A DNA stretch of 32,614 nt from Candidatus Zhuqueibacterota bacterium (lineage in GTDB: Bacteria > Zhuqueibacterota > Zhuqueibacteria > Residuimicrobiales > JAFGEC01). The translations under genes were made by a program, and so were the position numbers. The stretch is taken from positions 1-32,614 of the forward strand of contig JAFGEC010000003.1 in assembly GCA_016931775.1 (NCBI GenBank), written 5' to 3'. The notes beneath the pieces were generated by a model. The model had not been told where the DNA came from. It saw only the letters and a program-made list of their open reading frames with translations, and did no database searches. How positions within the stretch are numbered: the stretch's first letter is position 1; every line of letters begins with the position of its first letter. Positions 1 through 8,978 of this stretch are shown in pieces.

Positions 1-1517
1 GAACCGGCATTGATGGATGCAATACTGTATATCAAAAAATCTTCCAGCCTCTCTTTTTTTTCCGTTCGTAATTTGTTAATCGGATCCATTAAAGGGTAGA
101 TCGCTTTGAATTCGGGATCCGAGGGTATTTCTGCCGGATTATCAATATATTCTTGATATTTCGCGGCCCAAAACTTGTGAAACAGGGTTTTCTTTAATAC
201 ATCATTATATTTTTGGGCAAGGGATACCTCGTTGTTCAGCAGACAACTTTTCACAAAATATTTCAAATTTTCTATTTTTTTACCATTATTGATCATATCC
301 TCCATGCACCATCGATAACAATAATTGATCTTTCCGTATTGATAGTAAAACATTTTTCCCGCAATTTCCATCTGTAAAACAGGCTTTCTCGTATGAAATG
401 GTTTGGTTCCATTTTTAAAAGTAAACATTTTATCGCCGGCGATATGCAATTTTCGAAGTGCGAGATATGTATCCATCATGATTAACCTCGTCGGCTCACC
501 TTTCAGATTGCGTGATAAAGATAATACCTCATTCCAATCATTTTCTAAAATGGCCCGTTCCATGGCCAATTCAGTCCGAAAATTCGCATCATCATAAGAA
601 AAATAATATACTCCAAAAATCGTCAATAAAAAAACAAAAGCAGGAAGATAAAAAAATAAACGATGTGGTTTTTGCGGTTTTGATCTCGGCAGGAAATTGA
701 ATACAATACAGATTAAAAAGGTAAAAATGGCCAAAAAAGGCAGCCATAACATATAATCCCCGGTAATCTCATATCCCGGTAATCCAGCAAAATATACATT
801 GGGAAACATAACGTTGACGTAGAAAAACCGGTAAAAAAGAAAGGGAATTCCAAATATAAAAATCAGTGAAAGCATCGTGACAGATAAGTGATCTTTCCAA
901 TCGTTCTTTTTTATCGTTGCGATTTTAAACACCACGAACAAGAAAACCGCCAACAAGGAATAAAATCCGGCTAAATGGAAAAAAATTATAATAAACAATA
1001 GTGAAAATAGCAACCGATAAATGTATCTATTGATATTTCTGTAAATCCAAAAGGCTCCCAGGACAATCATCATCCCCCAAATATTAGAAAATATATAACC
1101 ATCTGCATATATGATATATATATAGTATCCCAATTGTGTTATTGTCAATAATAACAACAAAGAAGGAATAAAAGAAACAGGGTACTGTTTTTTGGACAGA
1201 TTAAATGCTTTTGTCGTTAAAAACTGAATCACAAATAACAAAAAAATTATAAAAAGGCTACCCAGCCAGGGATAATAAAAAAACTGGGTGAAAAACAGTC
1301 CAAGGTAAGATAAAAGGCCACCCGGTGCTTTCACGGTGTCCAGGAAAAACATTTTCGTCGGCACAAACAGGGACAAATCTTGCAGCTTGAAAAGATAACG
1401 ATTGTTATGAAGGACCGTCAGATATAATGTGGAAAGAGTGAAAAGAAAAAACGAGATAATATGAATAAGAAAATACTTTTTATTTAAACCGGAATTTTTC
1501 AATTTTTCATCAATCAC
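1..1517 (-). CDS. DUF6057-like polytopic membrane protein (3' end outside window)
   Basis: An open reading frame runs leftward from a GTG at 1517 to the window edge with no stop, so the C-terminus is missing. An in-frame TAA lies three codons before the GTG, which makes the GTG the first possible start; a weak AAGAG precedes it. The first roughly 350 residues are a chain of hydrophobic segments, probably 8-10 membrane helices. The early region holds an NNRYLF element followed by PGGLLSYLGLFFTQFFYYPW, which resembles the start of Bacteroidota DUF6057 membrane proteins. The visible C-terminal part is soluble and rich in paired aromatic and basic residues (MFYYQYGKINYCYRWCMED), like a helical-repeat domain. 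The family assignment is from memory of the motif pattern; no biochemical function is known to me. No operon partner is visible. Confidence 0.7.
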   Translation of the reverse strand, partial: MIDEKLKNSGLNKKYFLIHIISFFLFTLSTLYLTVLHNNRYLFKLQDLSLFVPTKMFFLDTVKAPGGLLSYLGLFFTQFFYYPWLGSLFIIFLLFVIQFLTTKAFNLSKKQYPVSFIPSLLLLLTITQLGYYIYIIYADGYIFSNIWGMMIVLGAFWIYRNINRYIYRLLFSLLFIIIFFHLAGFYSLLAVFLFVVFKIATIKKNDWKDHLSVTMLSLIFIFGIPFLFYRFFYVNVMFPNVYFAGLPGYEITGDYMLWLPFLAIFTFLICIVFNFLPRSKPQKPHRLFFYLPAFVFLLTIFGVYYFSYDDANFRTELAMERAILENDWNEVLSLSRNLKGEPTRLIMMDTYLALRKLHIAGDKMFTFKNGTKPFHTRKPVLQMEIAGKMFYYQYGKINYCYRWCMEDMINNGKKIENLKYFVKSCLLNNEVSLAQKYNDVLKKTLFHKFWAAKYQEYIDNPAEIPSDPEFKAIYPLMDPINKLRTEKKERLEDFLIYSIASINAG

Positions 1518-1686
1518 GAAATGCTCTTATTTAATCGGACGACAGTATCGTCAGATAATATAAAAAATATGATTAGAAATCAACAATAATTAAATGAGAA
1601 AAGTGCTGAAATAATAATGCCCCGCAATACAGGGGCACTTGAAAATAACCCGACGATTTATTGCCGGATTCTAAACGAAAAAAGTC

Positions 1687-1703
1687 GCGCCCCAGCGGGG
1701 CGC
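1687..1703 (-). terminator. Rho-independent terminator of the lipoprotein gene
   Basis: Read on the minus strand, a perfect 7-bp stem GCGCCCC/GGGGCGC with a 3-nt loop is followed by GACTTTTTTCG, a run of six T. It lies about 100 bases downstream of the stop of the lipoprotein gene at 1804 and is oriented to end its transcript. Confidence 0.75.
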
Positions 1704-1803
1704 ATGCAAAATAAGACTTGAAGTTAAGCGATAAAAATATCCAGAGGATTTATCGGTTTTTGATTTCTATTTCAGCCCCTGCATTCTCAACAATAAATTT
1801 ATA

Positions 1804-2340
1804 TTATCGTGTTGTTGAAAATGATGTATTGAACGAACCGTTGCTTACGCTGACCTGTTCACTTTCAAAATTCTCTGCGGTAAATTGGAAGGTACCTTTT
1901 AAACGTGGGCTTGCTTCGGTCAAGGTAACGGAACCGGATATTGAATGATACATGTCGACATCATTATTAGTTGCCGTAGCTGTAAATACCGCCCAACCAT
2001 CATTTTCAGTGGTTACCGCATCAGGGGCAAGGAGTGGAAAGTTACCTGTACCTTTGTTAATATTGATGGTTATCATCATGTTGTAGGTAATCCCGGAAGC
2101 AGTCATTGCTCCATTTATCGTAACACTATTTGTCACCAGATCTTTTGTTGCCACAACTGCATTCGTGGAATAATTCAGTGTGTATTTACCCGTCACATTT
2201 GCGGCGAAAGTGTTCTTTGTAGTTGATGAACCACCGGGATTGACGACTTTATTATTATCGTCCTTATCATCGGAACACCCCATTGCGAAAAACATACATA
2301 CGCATACCAGCAACAAAACCAGTCTTACTGTCGATTTCAT
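1804..2340 (-). CDS. Small secreted lipoprotein, function unknown
   Basis: The 178-residue product begins with a basic n-region and a hydrophobic stretch ending in FFAMGC, a type II signal peptide with lipidation expected at Cys22. After it comes an acidic, Asn-rich linker (SDDKDDNNK), typical of FCB-group surface lipoproteins. The remainder is rich in Thr, Val and Asn with alternating hydrophobic residues, which suggests a beta-sandwich. A perfect AGGAGG lies six bases before the ATG. It is probably monocistronic, given the strong hairpin terminator at 1687-1703. I do not recognise a named domain. Confidence 0.75.
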   Translation of the reverse strand: MKSTVRLVLLLVCVCMFFAMGCSDDKDDNNKVVNPGGSSTTKNTFAANVTGKYTLNYSTNAVVATKDLVTNSVTINGAMTASGITYNMMITININKGTGNFPLLAPDAVTTENDGWAVFTATATNNDVDMYHSISGSVTLTEASPRLKGTFQFTAENFESEQVSVSNGSFNTSFSTTR

Positions 2341-2550
2341 TTTTTCCTCCTGAGAAAATCGTTGAATTTTTTGATCTAATTCTAGGGCAGGTTGAAATTA
2401 TTAATGTCCCTGTCAACTAGCGGACGAAAATATAATTTAAAAATTTTAAAAAAGCAACAGGTATTTATAGATACTGGCACCTCTGATCCGCTGCATTCAG
2501 CTTAATGCTGAGGTAAAAGGATTCCGTCGAATTGAAAAAAATAGATTTGA

Positions 2551-3108
2551 TTACACAGATTCTGTGCTCTTCAACCAATACATATTTATCTTATCAGCCA
2601 GTTCGAAACCAATTCCCAGGCCTATACCGATCAACAGCCCAAAGGATATATTGGTAAAAAGTTGTTGTGTAAATTGTACCGGCTGAAAAATCAATCTTAG
2701 CAATAATGTTGCAACGAGGTAACCAATCGAAAAAAGCGCAGCGACGGTTAAAAATTTACCAAATTTTAGTTTATCCATTTTCGGCTCGAAATATCGGCAG
2801 AACAGATAAACCGCAATTCCCATGCTTAAAAAAAATACAACATCTCTTACCACAAAGCTTGTTTTTGAGTACATGAATAGAATTTCATGCAGGTAAATCA
2901 TCAGCGCATAAAGGTAAATGGCATTTCGAATTTTAGAGAATTTTAATGTTGAATAAAAAATTGAACAAATTAGCCCAAAAGCTATAAATTGAAAACTAGC
3001 ATCGGCTGTATTGAAAACCTGTAATCCAAAAAAAATTATCCCCACCAAAAAACAACAAATGCTTCCTAAAATGACCGTTAAGACAAAAGATGTACTTTTT
3101 TCGTTCAT
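2551..3108 (-). CDS. Six-helix integral membrane protein, function unknown
   Basis: The 185-residue product is nearly all hydrophobic, with about six predicted transmembrane segments separated by short basic or acidic loops (KFSKIRN, EPKMDKLKFGK). The last helix is Gly-rich (LLIGIGLGIGFELADK). No catalytic motif or known family is evident. There is no good Shine-Dalgarno sequence before the ATG at 3108. The gene lies 200 bases downstream of the five-gene cassette in the same orientation. That gap has no clear terminator, so read-through is possible, but nothing ties it functionally to the cassette. Confidence 0.65.
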   Translation of the reverse strand: MNEKSTSFVLTVILGSICCFLVGIIFFGLQVFNTADASFQFIAFGLICSIFYSTLKFSKIRNAIYLYALMIYLHEILFMYSKTSFVVRDVVFFLSMGIAVYLFCRYFEPKMDKLKFGKFLTVAALFSIGYLVATLLLRLIFQPVQFTQQLFTNISFGLLIGIGLGIGFELADKINMYWLKSTESV

Positions 3109-3308
3109 CGATTTAATTCATTGATATTTTGAATTTGACGATATGTTTGAACAGAGGTGGTTTTATGAGTTACAACTTGTTCAGCAGCACAGAACTTTTA
3201 AAAGTCACGAGAGTAACCTAATGATCTCATCCCTACTCTCCGCTTTAGAAAATCGTTTGCTGATCTTTTTTAAGGACAAGAACATCATTTAAATGAACGA
3301 ATTTAACA

Positions 3309-3983
3309 TCAATCCTTTCCCACGATACAAAAACAGTTATACCAAAAGTTAGTGGGCCATAGAGCATTGCTAATAACTTCACTCGTTATTACACGACGTA
3401 AATCGCTATGAATTTGAAAGCCAGCTTTCTCAAGATTTTTTTTAAATATAACGGTTGTAGGATACCATTGAAAAAATCTACCAGGGCCTCCATAATTTTT
3501 TCCCATTTCTTTACTTGTTTCTATTCGGTGTTCTAGGTGACCGATAATTGCATTTACAAGCATACATCCATTTTTTTTTAATATTTGTCTAAATCTTTTC
3601 AGCACAGAATCAACATTTTCCTTTGGAATGTGAGGAAGAGAGGCGCACACCCATAAGCCATCAAATTCACTATTCCCATAGTCAAGTTCAATCATGTCGA
3701 GTTTACGTGTTTTTATGCGAGGATCCCTCCTTGCAGCGATTCGAAGCATATTTGCAGAGTTATCGATTGCTTCAACCGCAAATCCCTTGTCAATAAAATA
3801 GCTGCTGTAGTGGCCAGGCCCACAGCCAACATCCAGTATTCTATTGCCGTTCAGCATGGTAATAAATTCGTCGGCTAATTGTAGATCGGGCTTCTTCGCC
3901 CATTGTTTTGTGTACTCGTACGCCAGGAAATCATAGGCTTTTCGATTTTGTTCGACAATTGTTCGAACATTAAAGGGACTCAT
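3309..3983 (-). CDS. Class I SAM-dependent methyltransferase (cassette gene 5)
   Basis: The 224-residue protein is a compact Rossmann-fold methyltransferase. Motif I (ILDVGCGPGHY) is at residues 49-59, followed by an acidic motif II (VEAIDNSANML) and a motif IV/V region containing LWVCASLPHIP. The C-terminal part carries GRFFQWY and EKAGF, a layout shared with the methyltransferase domains of cassette genes 2 and 3. The ATG directly follows the TAG of the PfkB-like gene with no intervening base, and GGAG sits eight bases upstream within that gene's end, so translation is coupled. It is the last gene of the cassette. The substrate is unknown; a small molecule is more likely than DNA because no target-recognition domain is present. 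Confidence 0.85.
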   Translation of the reverse strand: MSPFNVRTIVEQNRKAYDFLAYEYTKQWAKKPDLQLADEFITMLNGNRILDVGCGPGHYSSYFIDKGFAVEAIDNSANMLRIAARRDPRIKTRKLDMIELDYGNSEFDGLWVCASLPHIPKENVDSVLKRFRQILKKNGCMLVNAIIGHLEHRIETSKEMGKNYGGPGRFFQWYPTTVIFKKNLEKAGFQIHSDLRRVITSEVISNALWPTNFWYNCFCIVGKD

Positions 3984-4892
3984 CTATAATCTCCGAGAAG
4001 CAGCTTTTCTTACGTTTTCAAGCCACTGATTTGATTCAAAGAGCAATCTTGGATTAATAATATACTGTTGCATAACATGAGCAATAATGCGATCTGTAAA
4101 TCGTAGAGATGCCACAGTGCGGCAGTATGGAATAGTGAAAGCCTTTTTATGCCTCCTATCAGCAATGAAGAAATCACTCTTATCATTTATCCGGATCAAA
4201 CAGAATTCAAAGTCGCTAAGAAGTATTTGGACGGCTTCTTCAGGTCGTAGAGCACCAAGTACCCCGGAGTGGAAAGCGGAAACTGTGTCTATCTCAACAG
4301 CAACACCTTCAGCACAAGAACAGGATTCTACGTATTCTCGCCAAGATATCGTTCGCCATACATCATGAGGAACAATGTCGACAAAAACCTTTGCATTTGC
4401 CGCATGAAATATGTTAGCGATTTTATGAATCGCCGTACACTGATTGTTATCTAATAGCATATAACCCGAAATATAGAGCATATCTGATTTATCGGCAATC
4501 TCTGCGAGTAATTCGACACCAGGAACACGGAAATCACGATTTGCTCCTCTATCCGCAATCATGATGCGGTGATCATCAGGTTGATAGACAATAATTACTT
4601 GTCCTGTATGATGATTGCTCGGTAAGTTGTGGACGACCACTCCATTTTTTTGCATGTGTTCACGCGCCTGTCGTCCGGCAATATCCTCACCAATTGAGCA
4701 CATTACAGTTACATTACTATATCCTGCATCGCACGCAGCTTCCGAAAAAAATACTGCATTTCCTCCCACACTTGAGCTAATAAGATTGTGGAAGCAGGAA
4801 TTCGTTTCACCTCGAAGATAAATATGGGATAAATCTGAGATATAATCTATCGTCACATCTCCAATAATGCAGCAAGATATGCGGCTCTTCAA
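3984..4892 (-). CDS. PfkB/ribokinase-fold protein with degenerate active site (cassette gene 4)
   Basis: I place the start at a TTG (4892) that overlaps the TGA stop of the TIR gene as TTGA, with GGTGGAG just upstream. This gives 302 residues beginning MKSRISCCIIGDVTIDY, as in ribokinase-family N-termini; an ATG 12 codons earlier is possible but lies inside the upstream gene. The substrate-side motif GGNAVFFSEAA matches the family GGNAxNxA pattern. The C-terminal DTxGAGD signature is changed to ASLRFTD: the final Asp (residue 267, the usual catalytic base) is kept, but the Gly-Ala-Gly anion hole is lost. The family phosphorylates sugars or nucleosides. This member may be a weak kinase, a binding protein or a pseudokinase. 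Its place in a TIR/HIT/methyltransferase operon suggests a nucleoside-like ligand, which is inference. Confidence 0.8.
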   Translation of the reverse strand: MKSRISCCIIGDVTIDYISDLSHIYLRGETNSCFHNLISSSVGGNAVFFSEAACDAGYSNVTVMCSIGEDIAGRQAREHMQKNGVVVHNLPSNHHTGQVIIVYQPDDHRIMIADRGANRDFRVPGVELLAEIADKSDMLYISGYMLLDNNQCTAIHKIANIFHAANAKVFVDIVPHDVWRTISWREYVESCSCAEGVAVEIDTVSAFHSGVLGALRPEEAVQILLSDFEFCLIRINDKSDFFIADRRHKKAFTIPYCRTVASLRFTDRIIAHVMQQYIINPRLLFESNQWLENVRKAASRRL

Positions 4893-7483
4893 TTCTCCAC
4901 CCTCTTTCTGCAAATAAAATGTGCCCATTTGGTAGGATAAGGACTGCGATACATAGATGAGGTTTTACTCGTGATTGTCACATCATCCACATAAAATCCC
5001 GCATTCTCAATATATCTCTGGATTTCATCATAATTCGCATAAAATTCAAAAAAACGACCGTCGATTCCGATCAGTGTGTGATCATTAACCTTGAAATTTG
5101 CAAACAAAAACCCATCATTTGAGAGTATTTCATGGAACGAGCGAAGAATTTGAGGCATCAGATTTTTACTTACGTGAAATAATACAGCATCTGCAAAGAT
5201 AATTTTATACGAGTGTTTTAATACTAAACCATCAGATTTAAGTTTGTTAGGAAGATCCTCAATGCTGCCTTGAATGAGCGCATACTTGTCCTTATCGAAT
5301 CCCCCTGCAACCAATTGGGTTTTAATTCGTTTCAGAATCCGACTTGAACAATCGTAAAAATGAACTCGATACCCTTTCGGCAAGAATTCATTGATGGCAT
5401 GGGCTCCGCTACCGCATCCTACATCCAGAATCCAAGAATCAACCCTAGTGTCGACATTCACCAAATAATTAAACAAGTGAAACCACTTTTTGTTAAACTG
5501 GCGGTTCTTATTAATAGCTGTGTTATAATCTGACAGTTTGGTTTCAAAAAATTGTTTTGTATCAAGGATTGATTTATTTACTACTCCTTTCCATTGATGA
5601 TACATTTCCTTTTGTGCCTCAGAAGGGATATAAAATCCTGGAAGCAACTTGGTTATAAAAAGATTTTTTATATCACTAATGGTTGGTAGTAGATTATGGC
5701 CATCCGGAAATTCTTCGAGGAATTTTTGATCTTTGTCTATTTCTTTAAAAAGAAGGGGGACATCCGAATATTCCTGGTGAAAAATCCACAGGATTAGGCT
5801 AAGTAGGTTTCTTTCAGTCGCACCAAAATTTAGAATGTGGTTAACCTGGCTATCTAGCTGTTGAAGTGCTGCAGGTGTAGGTGGTTTACAAATACCAAGT
5901 GCAGATGAAAATGATACTCCATGGGTGAGCATAAACACATTATGGTTGCGAAGTTGTGAAAACAGGATTTCTATCGCTTTTGCAATCTGGGGCGGTTCTG
6001 CTCCACAGCGGGCATTAGCCCACCAGTATTCGGCGGTATGTCCCCAATCAGGATCGACCAGATACCCACCTAATGTACATTGCACAAGACCAGAAGCATC
6101 ACAGTTGTTATGAATTTGGTATAAATCTGTAAAATATGAATCTTTTTCAAGCGGCGTCTCTCCGCTGAGGCTCCATAAGAATGTCAAATTTAACAAGAAT
6201 CCCGAGCCATTTTTAGGATCGGGGTAAGCATCTAAAAAATTTTGGCTTTCATAATTTTCATTATGAACAAGATCACGAATTTTTGGAAGGATATCTTTAA
6301 GATTATTAAGCGCCCTGCGTGCAACATTGGCGCTCGTCATAAAAAAATCGTAATCCAATAAATGTTTAAGAAATGTTATTGCACAATAGATTTCGAATCT
6401 TCGAGCGTCCGAGCGCCCATTCGTTTTTAACTTTAAATACCGTCCATGGTCACAAAGATACCTGCACATGACCTGAAGGCTTCCCAAAAAAGTACGATCG
6501 CAATGGCGAGCTGAAAGAAAATATGACAACAAAAGCACAATAATACCCAGTAATGTGTGATGCAGGTCCGTATCGGGATTACGTTCCCACCGATCAGGTA
6601 TGGCTCCCTCCATGTTAATTCGATCCTGAATATAGCGAATTGCATGCTTTGCAACTTTATTTCGTTCTTCAACTGATTCAATTTCGGTTAATAATTGCTT
6701 AAATGCCTCAGAGTTATGGTCATTCAGGATTTCTTCAGCTCTTTTCCCTTTCCCTATAACACTGCATAATGAACGCGTATAAGTGAGTAAAGCAACACAC
6801 GTAAGATTCATCCCCCCTATCTTTCGCAAGTCAAATCCTCTGGACCTGCCTTCTTCAGTATCGCCTTTTATTCTCTGATACCACATTGGAAGGCTTCGTG
6901 CCCAGCCGCCCGACGGTAATTGTTCGAGCCGTAGAAAAGCATACGCAAGTCTCCATAACACGGCCTCACTTACGGAATTGCCTTCAGTTTGACGTTCGAC
7001 TTTACCAGAATCCCCAGAAGAAAAATCCGGCACACTTACGTCAATGAGTCGAGGTGGTTTTTTACCGGTGATACCCCAGACCAGCCTCTGTACATTTGTG
7101 CTATATGCAGCTTCATCTTGAAAATCAACCGCATTGTATCCAGCTAGAAATTCTGGTAGTTTAGCAATTCGATAAATCACCGGTATCAGATTAAATTCTG
7201 GATTTTCATTTATCCGTAATGTAAAAGCTCGCGAGTACTCCAATTCTACCCAGCGCGATTCCATTGCCTTGGGTGACACAATCAGCACCATCGCATTGCT
7301 GCTCGACAAACCTCGCTCCAGCGCCTTTATAACAAGTTCACCGGGTTTGATTTCATCAACGTCTAACCACACAGTCACATCATAACAAGATAAATCGTTT
7401 TTGAGCTTGATGGCCATTGCTCTATCATCACTTTTATAACTCAAAAATACATCAAATCGATCTTTTTTTATTTCTGAATTCAT
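4889..7483 (-). CDS. TIR domain - alpha-helical toroid-like region - SAM methyltransferase fusion (cassette gene 3)
   Basis: I choose the ATG at 7483: AGGAGG lies nine bases upstream and the gap to the previous stop is 4 nt. A longer reading from 7555 would overlap gene 2. The 864-residue product has three parts. Residues 8-140 form a TIR domain: RFDVFLSYKSDD at the start, WLDVDEIKPG in the middle, and SRWVELEYSRAF carrying the conserved Glu82, which occupies the NADase position (W plus four). Residues about 170-640 are helical with a QW-like EQLPSGGW near 187 and further Trp/His-rich helices, reminiscent of prenyltransferase or terpenoid-cyclase alpha/alpha toroids, though this is tentative. 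Residues 684-864 are a class I methyltransferase (WILDVGCGSG motif I; ADAVLFHV; DGRFFEFY). TIR domains cleave NAD or signal in immunity; fusion to a methyltransferase is unusual. Confidence 0.85.
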   Translation of the reverse strand: MNSEIKKDRFDVFLSYKSDDRAMAIKLKNDLSCYDVTVWLDVDEIKPGELVIKALERGLSSSNAMVLIVSPKAMESRWVELEYSRAFTLRINENPEFNLIPVIYRIAKLPEFLAGYNAVDFQDEAAYSTNVQRLVWGITGKKPPRLIDVSVPDFSSGDSGKVERQTEGNSVSEAVLWRLAYAFLRLEQLPSGGWARSLPMWYQRIKGDTEEGRSRGFDLRKIGGMNLTCVALLTYTRSLCSVIGKGKRAEEILNDHNSEAFKQLLTEIESVEERNKVAKHAIRYIQDRINMEGAIPDRWERNPDTDLHHTLLGIIVLLLSYFLSARHCDRTFLGSLQVMCRYLCDHGRYLKLKTNGRSDARRFEIYCAITFLKHLLDYDFFMTSANVARRALNNLKDILPKIRDLVHNENYESQNFLDAYPDPKNGSGFLLNLTFLWSLSGETPLEKDSYFTDLYQIHNNCDASGLVQCTLGGYLVDPDWGHTAEYWWANARCGAEPPQIAKAIEILFSQLRNHNVFMLTHGVSFSSALGICKPPTPAALQQLDSQVNHILNFGATERNLLSLILWIFHQEYSDVPLLFKEIDKDQKFLEEFPDGHNLLPTISDIKNLFITKLLPGFYIPSEAQKEMYHQWKGVVNKSILDTKQFFETKLSDYNTAINKNRQFNKKWFHLFNYLVNVDTRVDSWILDVGCGSGAHAINEFLPKGYRVHFYDCSSRILKRIKTQLVAGGFDKDKYALIQGSIEDLPNKLKSDGLVLKHSYKIIFADAVLFHVSKNLMPQILRSFHEILSNDGFLFANFKVNDHTLIGIDGRFFEFYANYDEIQRYIENAGFYVDDVTITSKTSSMYRSPYPTKWAHFICRKRVEN

Positions 7484-7487
7484 TCCT

Positions 7488-8978
7488 TCATTCCTCCTGT
7501 TTCCGGCTTTTGCAGAGTAAATAGTGAATCCAATGCTTGGTTCGCTTTTCTCCAAGTGTTCCTATTGTTGTCAATCCCTTCCAGGATTTTATTATCTGAA
7601 ATGAGGCATGCGCAAACAGCTTTTCCAGTTCGGATTTTTGATAATAAATAAACACGCGTCCTTCTCGACGTACTTCCAATGCCGGAATATCCTTACCGGT
7701 ATCTGTATATAATAATCGTGTCGACAAGTATAGCACACCCTGCTCTGCAAGTAATATGCTCAGTGTTTGCATAATTTGGTCAGCCCTTCTTCGTGGAATG
7801 TGGAGCAAAACAGCGCTGAACCATATCGCATCGAAGGGTGCATCAATTATCAATTCAATGTTATCAACCGGAGCTTGTACAAGTGTCACTGCCCTAGATT
7901 TTAGATTATCCGATAAAATATATTTTGCTTCTTGCAGCATTTTATTGGAAGGATCTACTGCTGTGCACCTGAATCCTAAATCGGCAAATAATTTGGTATA
8001 AAATCCAGGACCACAGCCAACATCCAAAAGCCGGATTGTTTCATCAGTACTTCGGTTACAGTCATTTGGAATATGGGAAAGGAAATATCCGACAGTATTG
8101 TACTGTAATGTACCTCGCCATCGTTTTTTAAATTTACCAGCAATTTTTTCGTAGGACCGTGTCGTCAATCCAGTAATAGAAGCTTCAAAGCTGAGCCGAG
8201 GCGGACCATTTTCCATGATAGTTATTCTATAATCAACACTATGCAACCTTGACCACTCTGAGAATGCGTTCCCAACGTTTCGTACTCGGTCTTCAGTAGG
8301 AAACTCGGCCCAATCCCACATTTTATCGTCCTTAACCAATTCGGCAAGCTTCCGCCTGAGGAACTGTGAAGCCAACGTGTGTTCATCAGATACGATAAAA
8401 ACTCGGGATTCCATGGGCAATCCACTCGTTGTTTCTCCGTCGCTGGAGCCATAATGTTCAATATAAAGATACGGAAGATTGCCCACAACAGCCTGTATTG
8501 TGTGTATACCTTTGCATTCACGTCGGTTAGGTAAGGCAAAGTGATCCCACAAATAAATGAGATCTCCATTATGGTTTGGAAAACCCGTACACTGTTTTAC
8601 GACACCGGGATAACAACAAAGATGCGGGTGATAGCAATGCTTGGTATCATCTCTTAATCGTGCACATCCACCTGCTCGACCATGCTCAAAGGATAAACCA
8701 GGGTGTCCATATATATCAATATAGAAAGCTGAAATCATCCCACGCAAAAAAGCCAATTCATCTAAAAGGCCGTACGAAAGCTCGGCAAAGGAAGTGCCTG
8801 GGCCACCATTCATCTTGCACTTATAAGGCGTTATTATCAAATAACCCTCGATTATGGCACCCAAACCAGCGAAAAGATAAAAATTGTCAGACTTGAGTAA
8901 TATTTGATCTCCCTGCCCATGACTCGAGGGATCACAGAAAAGACAAGAAGAGTAGTATTTGCTCATATCCGATATCAT
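7488..8978 (-). CDS. HIT-like domain - SAM methyltransferase fusion (cassette gene 2)
   Basis: The 496-residue protein starts at an ATG overlapping the preceding stop as TAATG. Residues 11-130 resemble the HIT (histidine triad) fold: a CLFC pair at 12-15, NFYLFAGLGAIIEGYLIITP (the GHxLIxP-type strand), SFEHG at 97-100, and an active-site element HPHLCCYPG at 117-125. The second His (119) fits the nucleophile, while the usual third His is Cys121. A linker containing MWDWAEFPTEDRV is also seen after HIT-type cores. Residues 270-496 form a class I methyltransferase with motif I LLDVGCGPGFY at 317-327, LLHIPRRR and EGRVFIYY. HIT enzymes hydrolyse or transfer nucleotidyl groups, so the fusion suggests a nucleotide-linked methylated product. 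The HIT call is by motif and is less certain than the methyltransferase call. Confidence 0.78.
   Translation of the reverse strand: MISDMSKYYSSCLFCDPSSHGQGDQILLKSDNFYLFAGLGAIIEGYLIITPYKCKMNGGPGTSFAELSYGLLDELAFLRGMISAFYIDIYGHPGLSFEHGRAGGCARLRDDTKHCYHPHLCCYPGVVKQCTGFPNHNGDLIYLWDHFALPNRRECKGIHTIQAVVGNLPYLYIEHYGSSDGETTSGLPMESRVFIVSDEHTLASQFLRRKLAELVKDDKMWDWAEFPTEDRVRNVGNAFSEWSRLHSVDYRITIMENGPPRLSFEASITGLTTRSYEKIAGKFKKRWRGTLQYNTVGYFLSHIPNDCNRSTDETIRLLDVGCGPGFYTKLFADLGFRCTAVDPSNKMLQEAKYILSDNLKSRAVTLVQAPVDNIELIIDAPFDAIWFSAVLLHIPRRRADQIMQTLSILLAEQGVLYLSTRLLYTDTGKDIPALEVRREGRVFIYYQKSELEKLFAHASFQIIKSWKGLTTIGTLGEKRTKHWIHYLLCKSRKQEE

Noticed and set aside
403-700. Short plus-strand open frames at the left edge
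   Set aside because: They lie antisense to the continuous DUF6057-like reading frame, which has far stronger protein character.
7484-7555. A longer start for the TIR protein at 7555
   Set aside because: It would overlap the HIT-methyltransferase gene by 68 bases, adds 24 non-homologous residues, and the ATG at 7483 has a strong Shine-Dalgarno sequence at the right distance.
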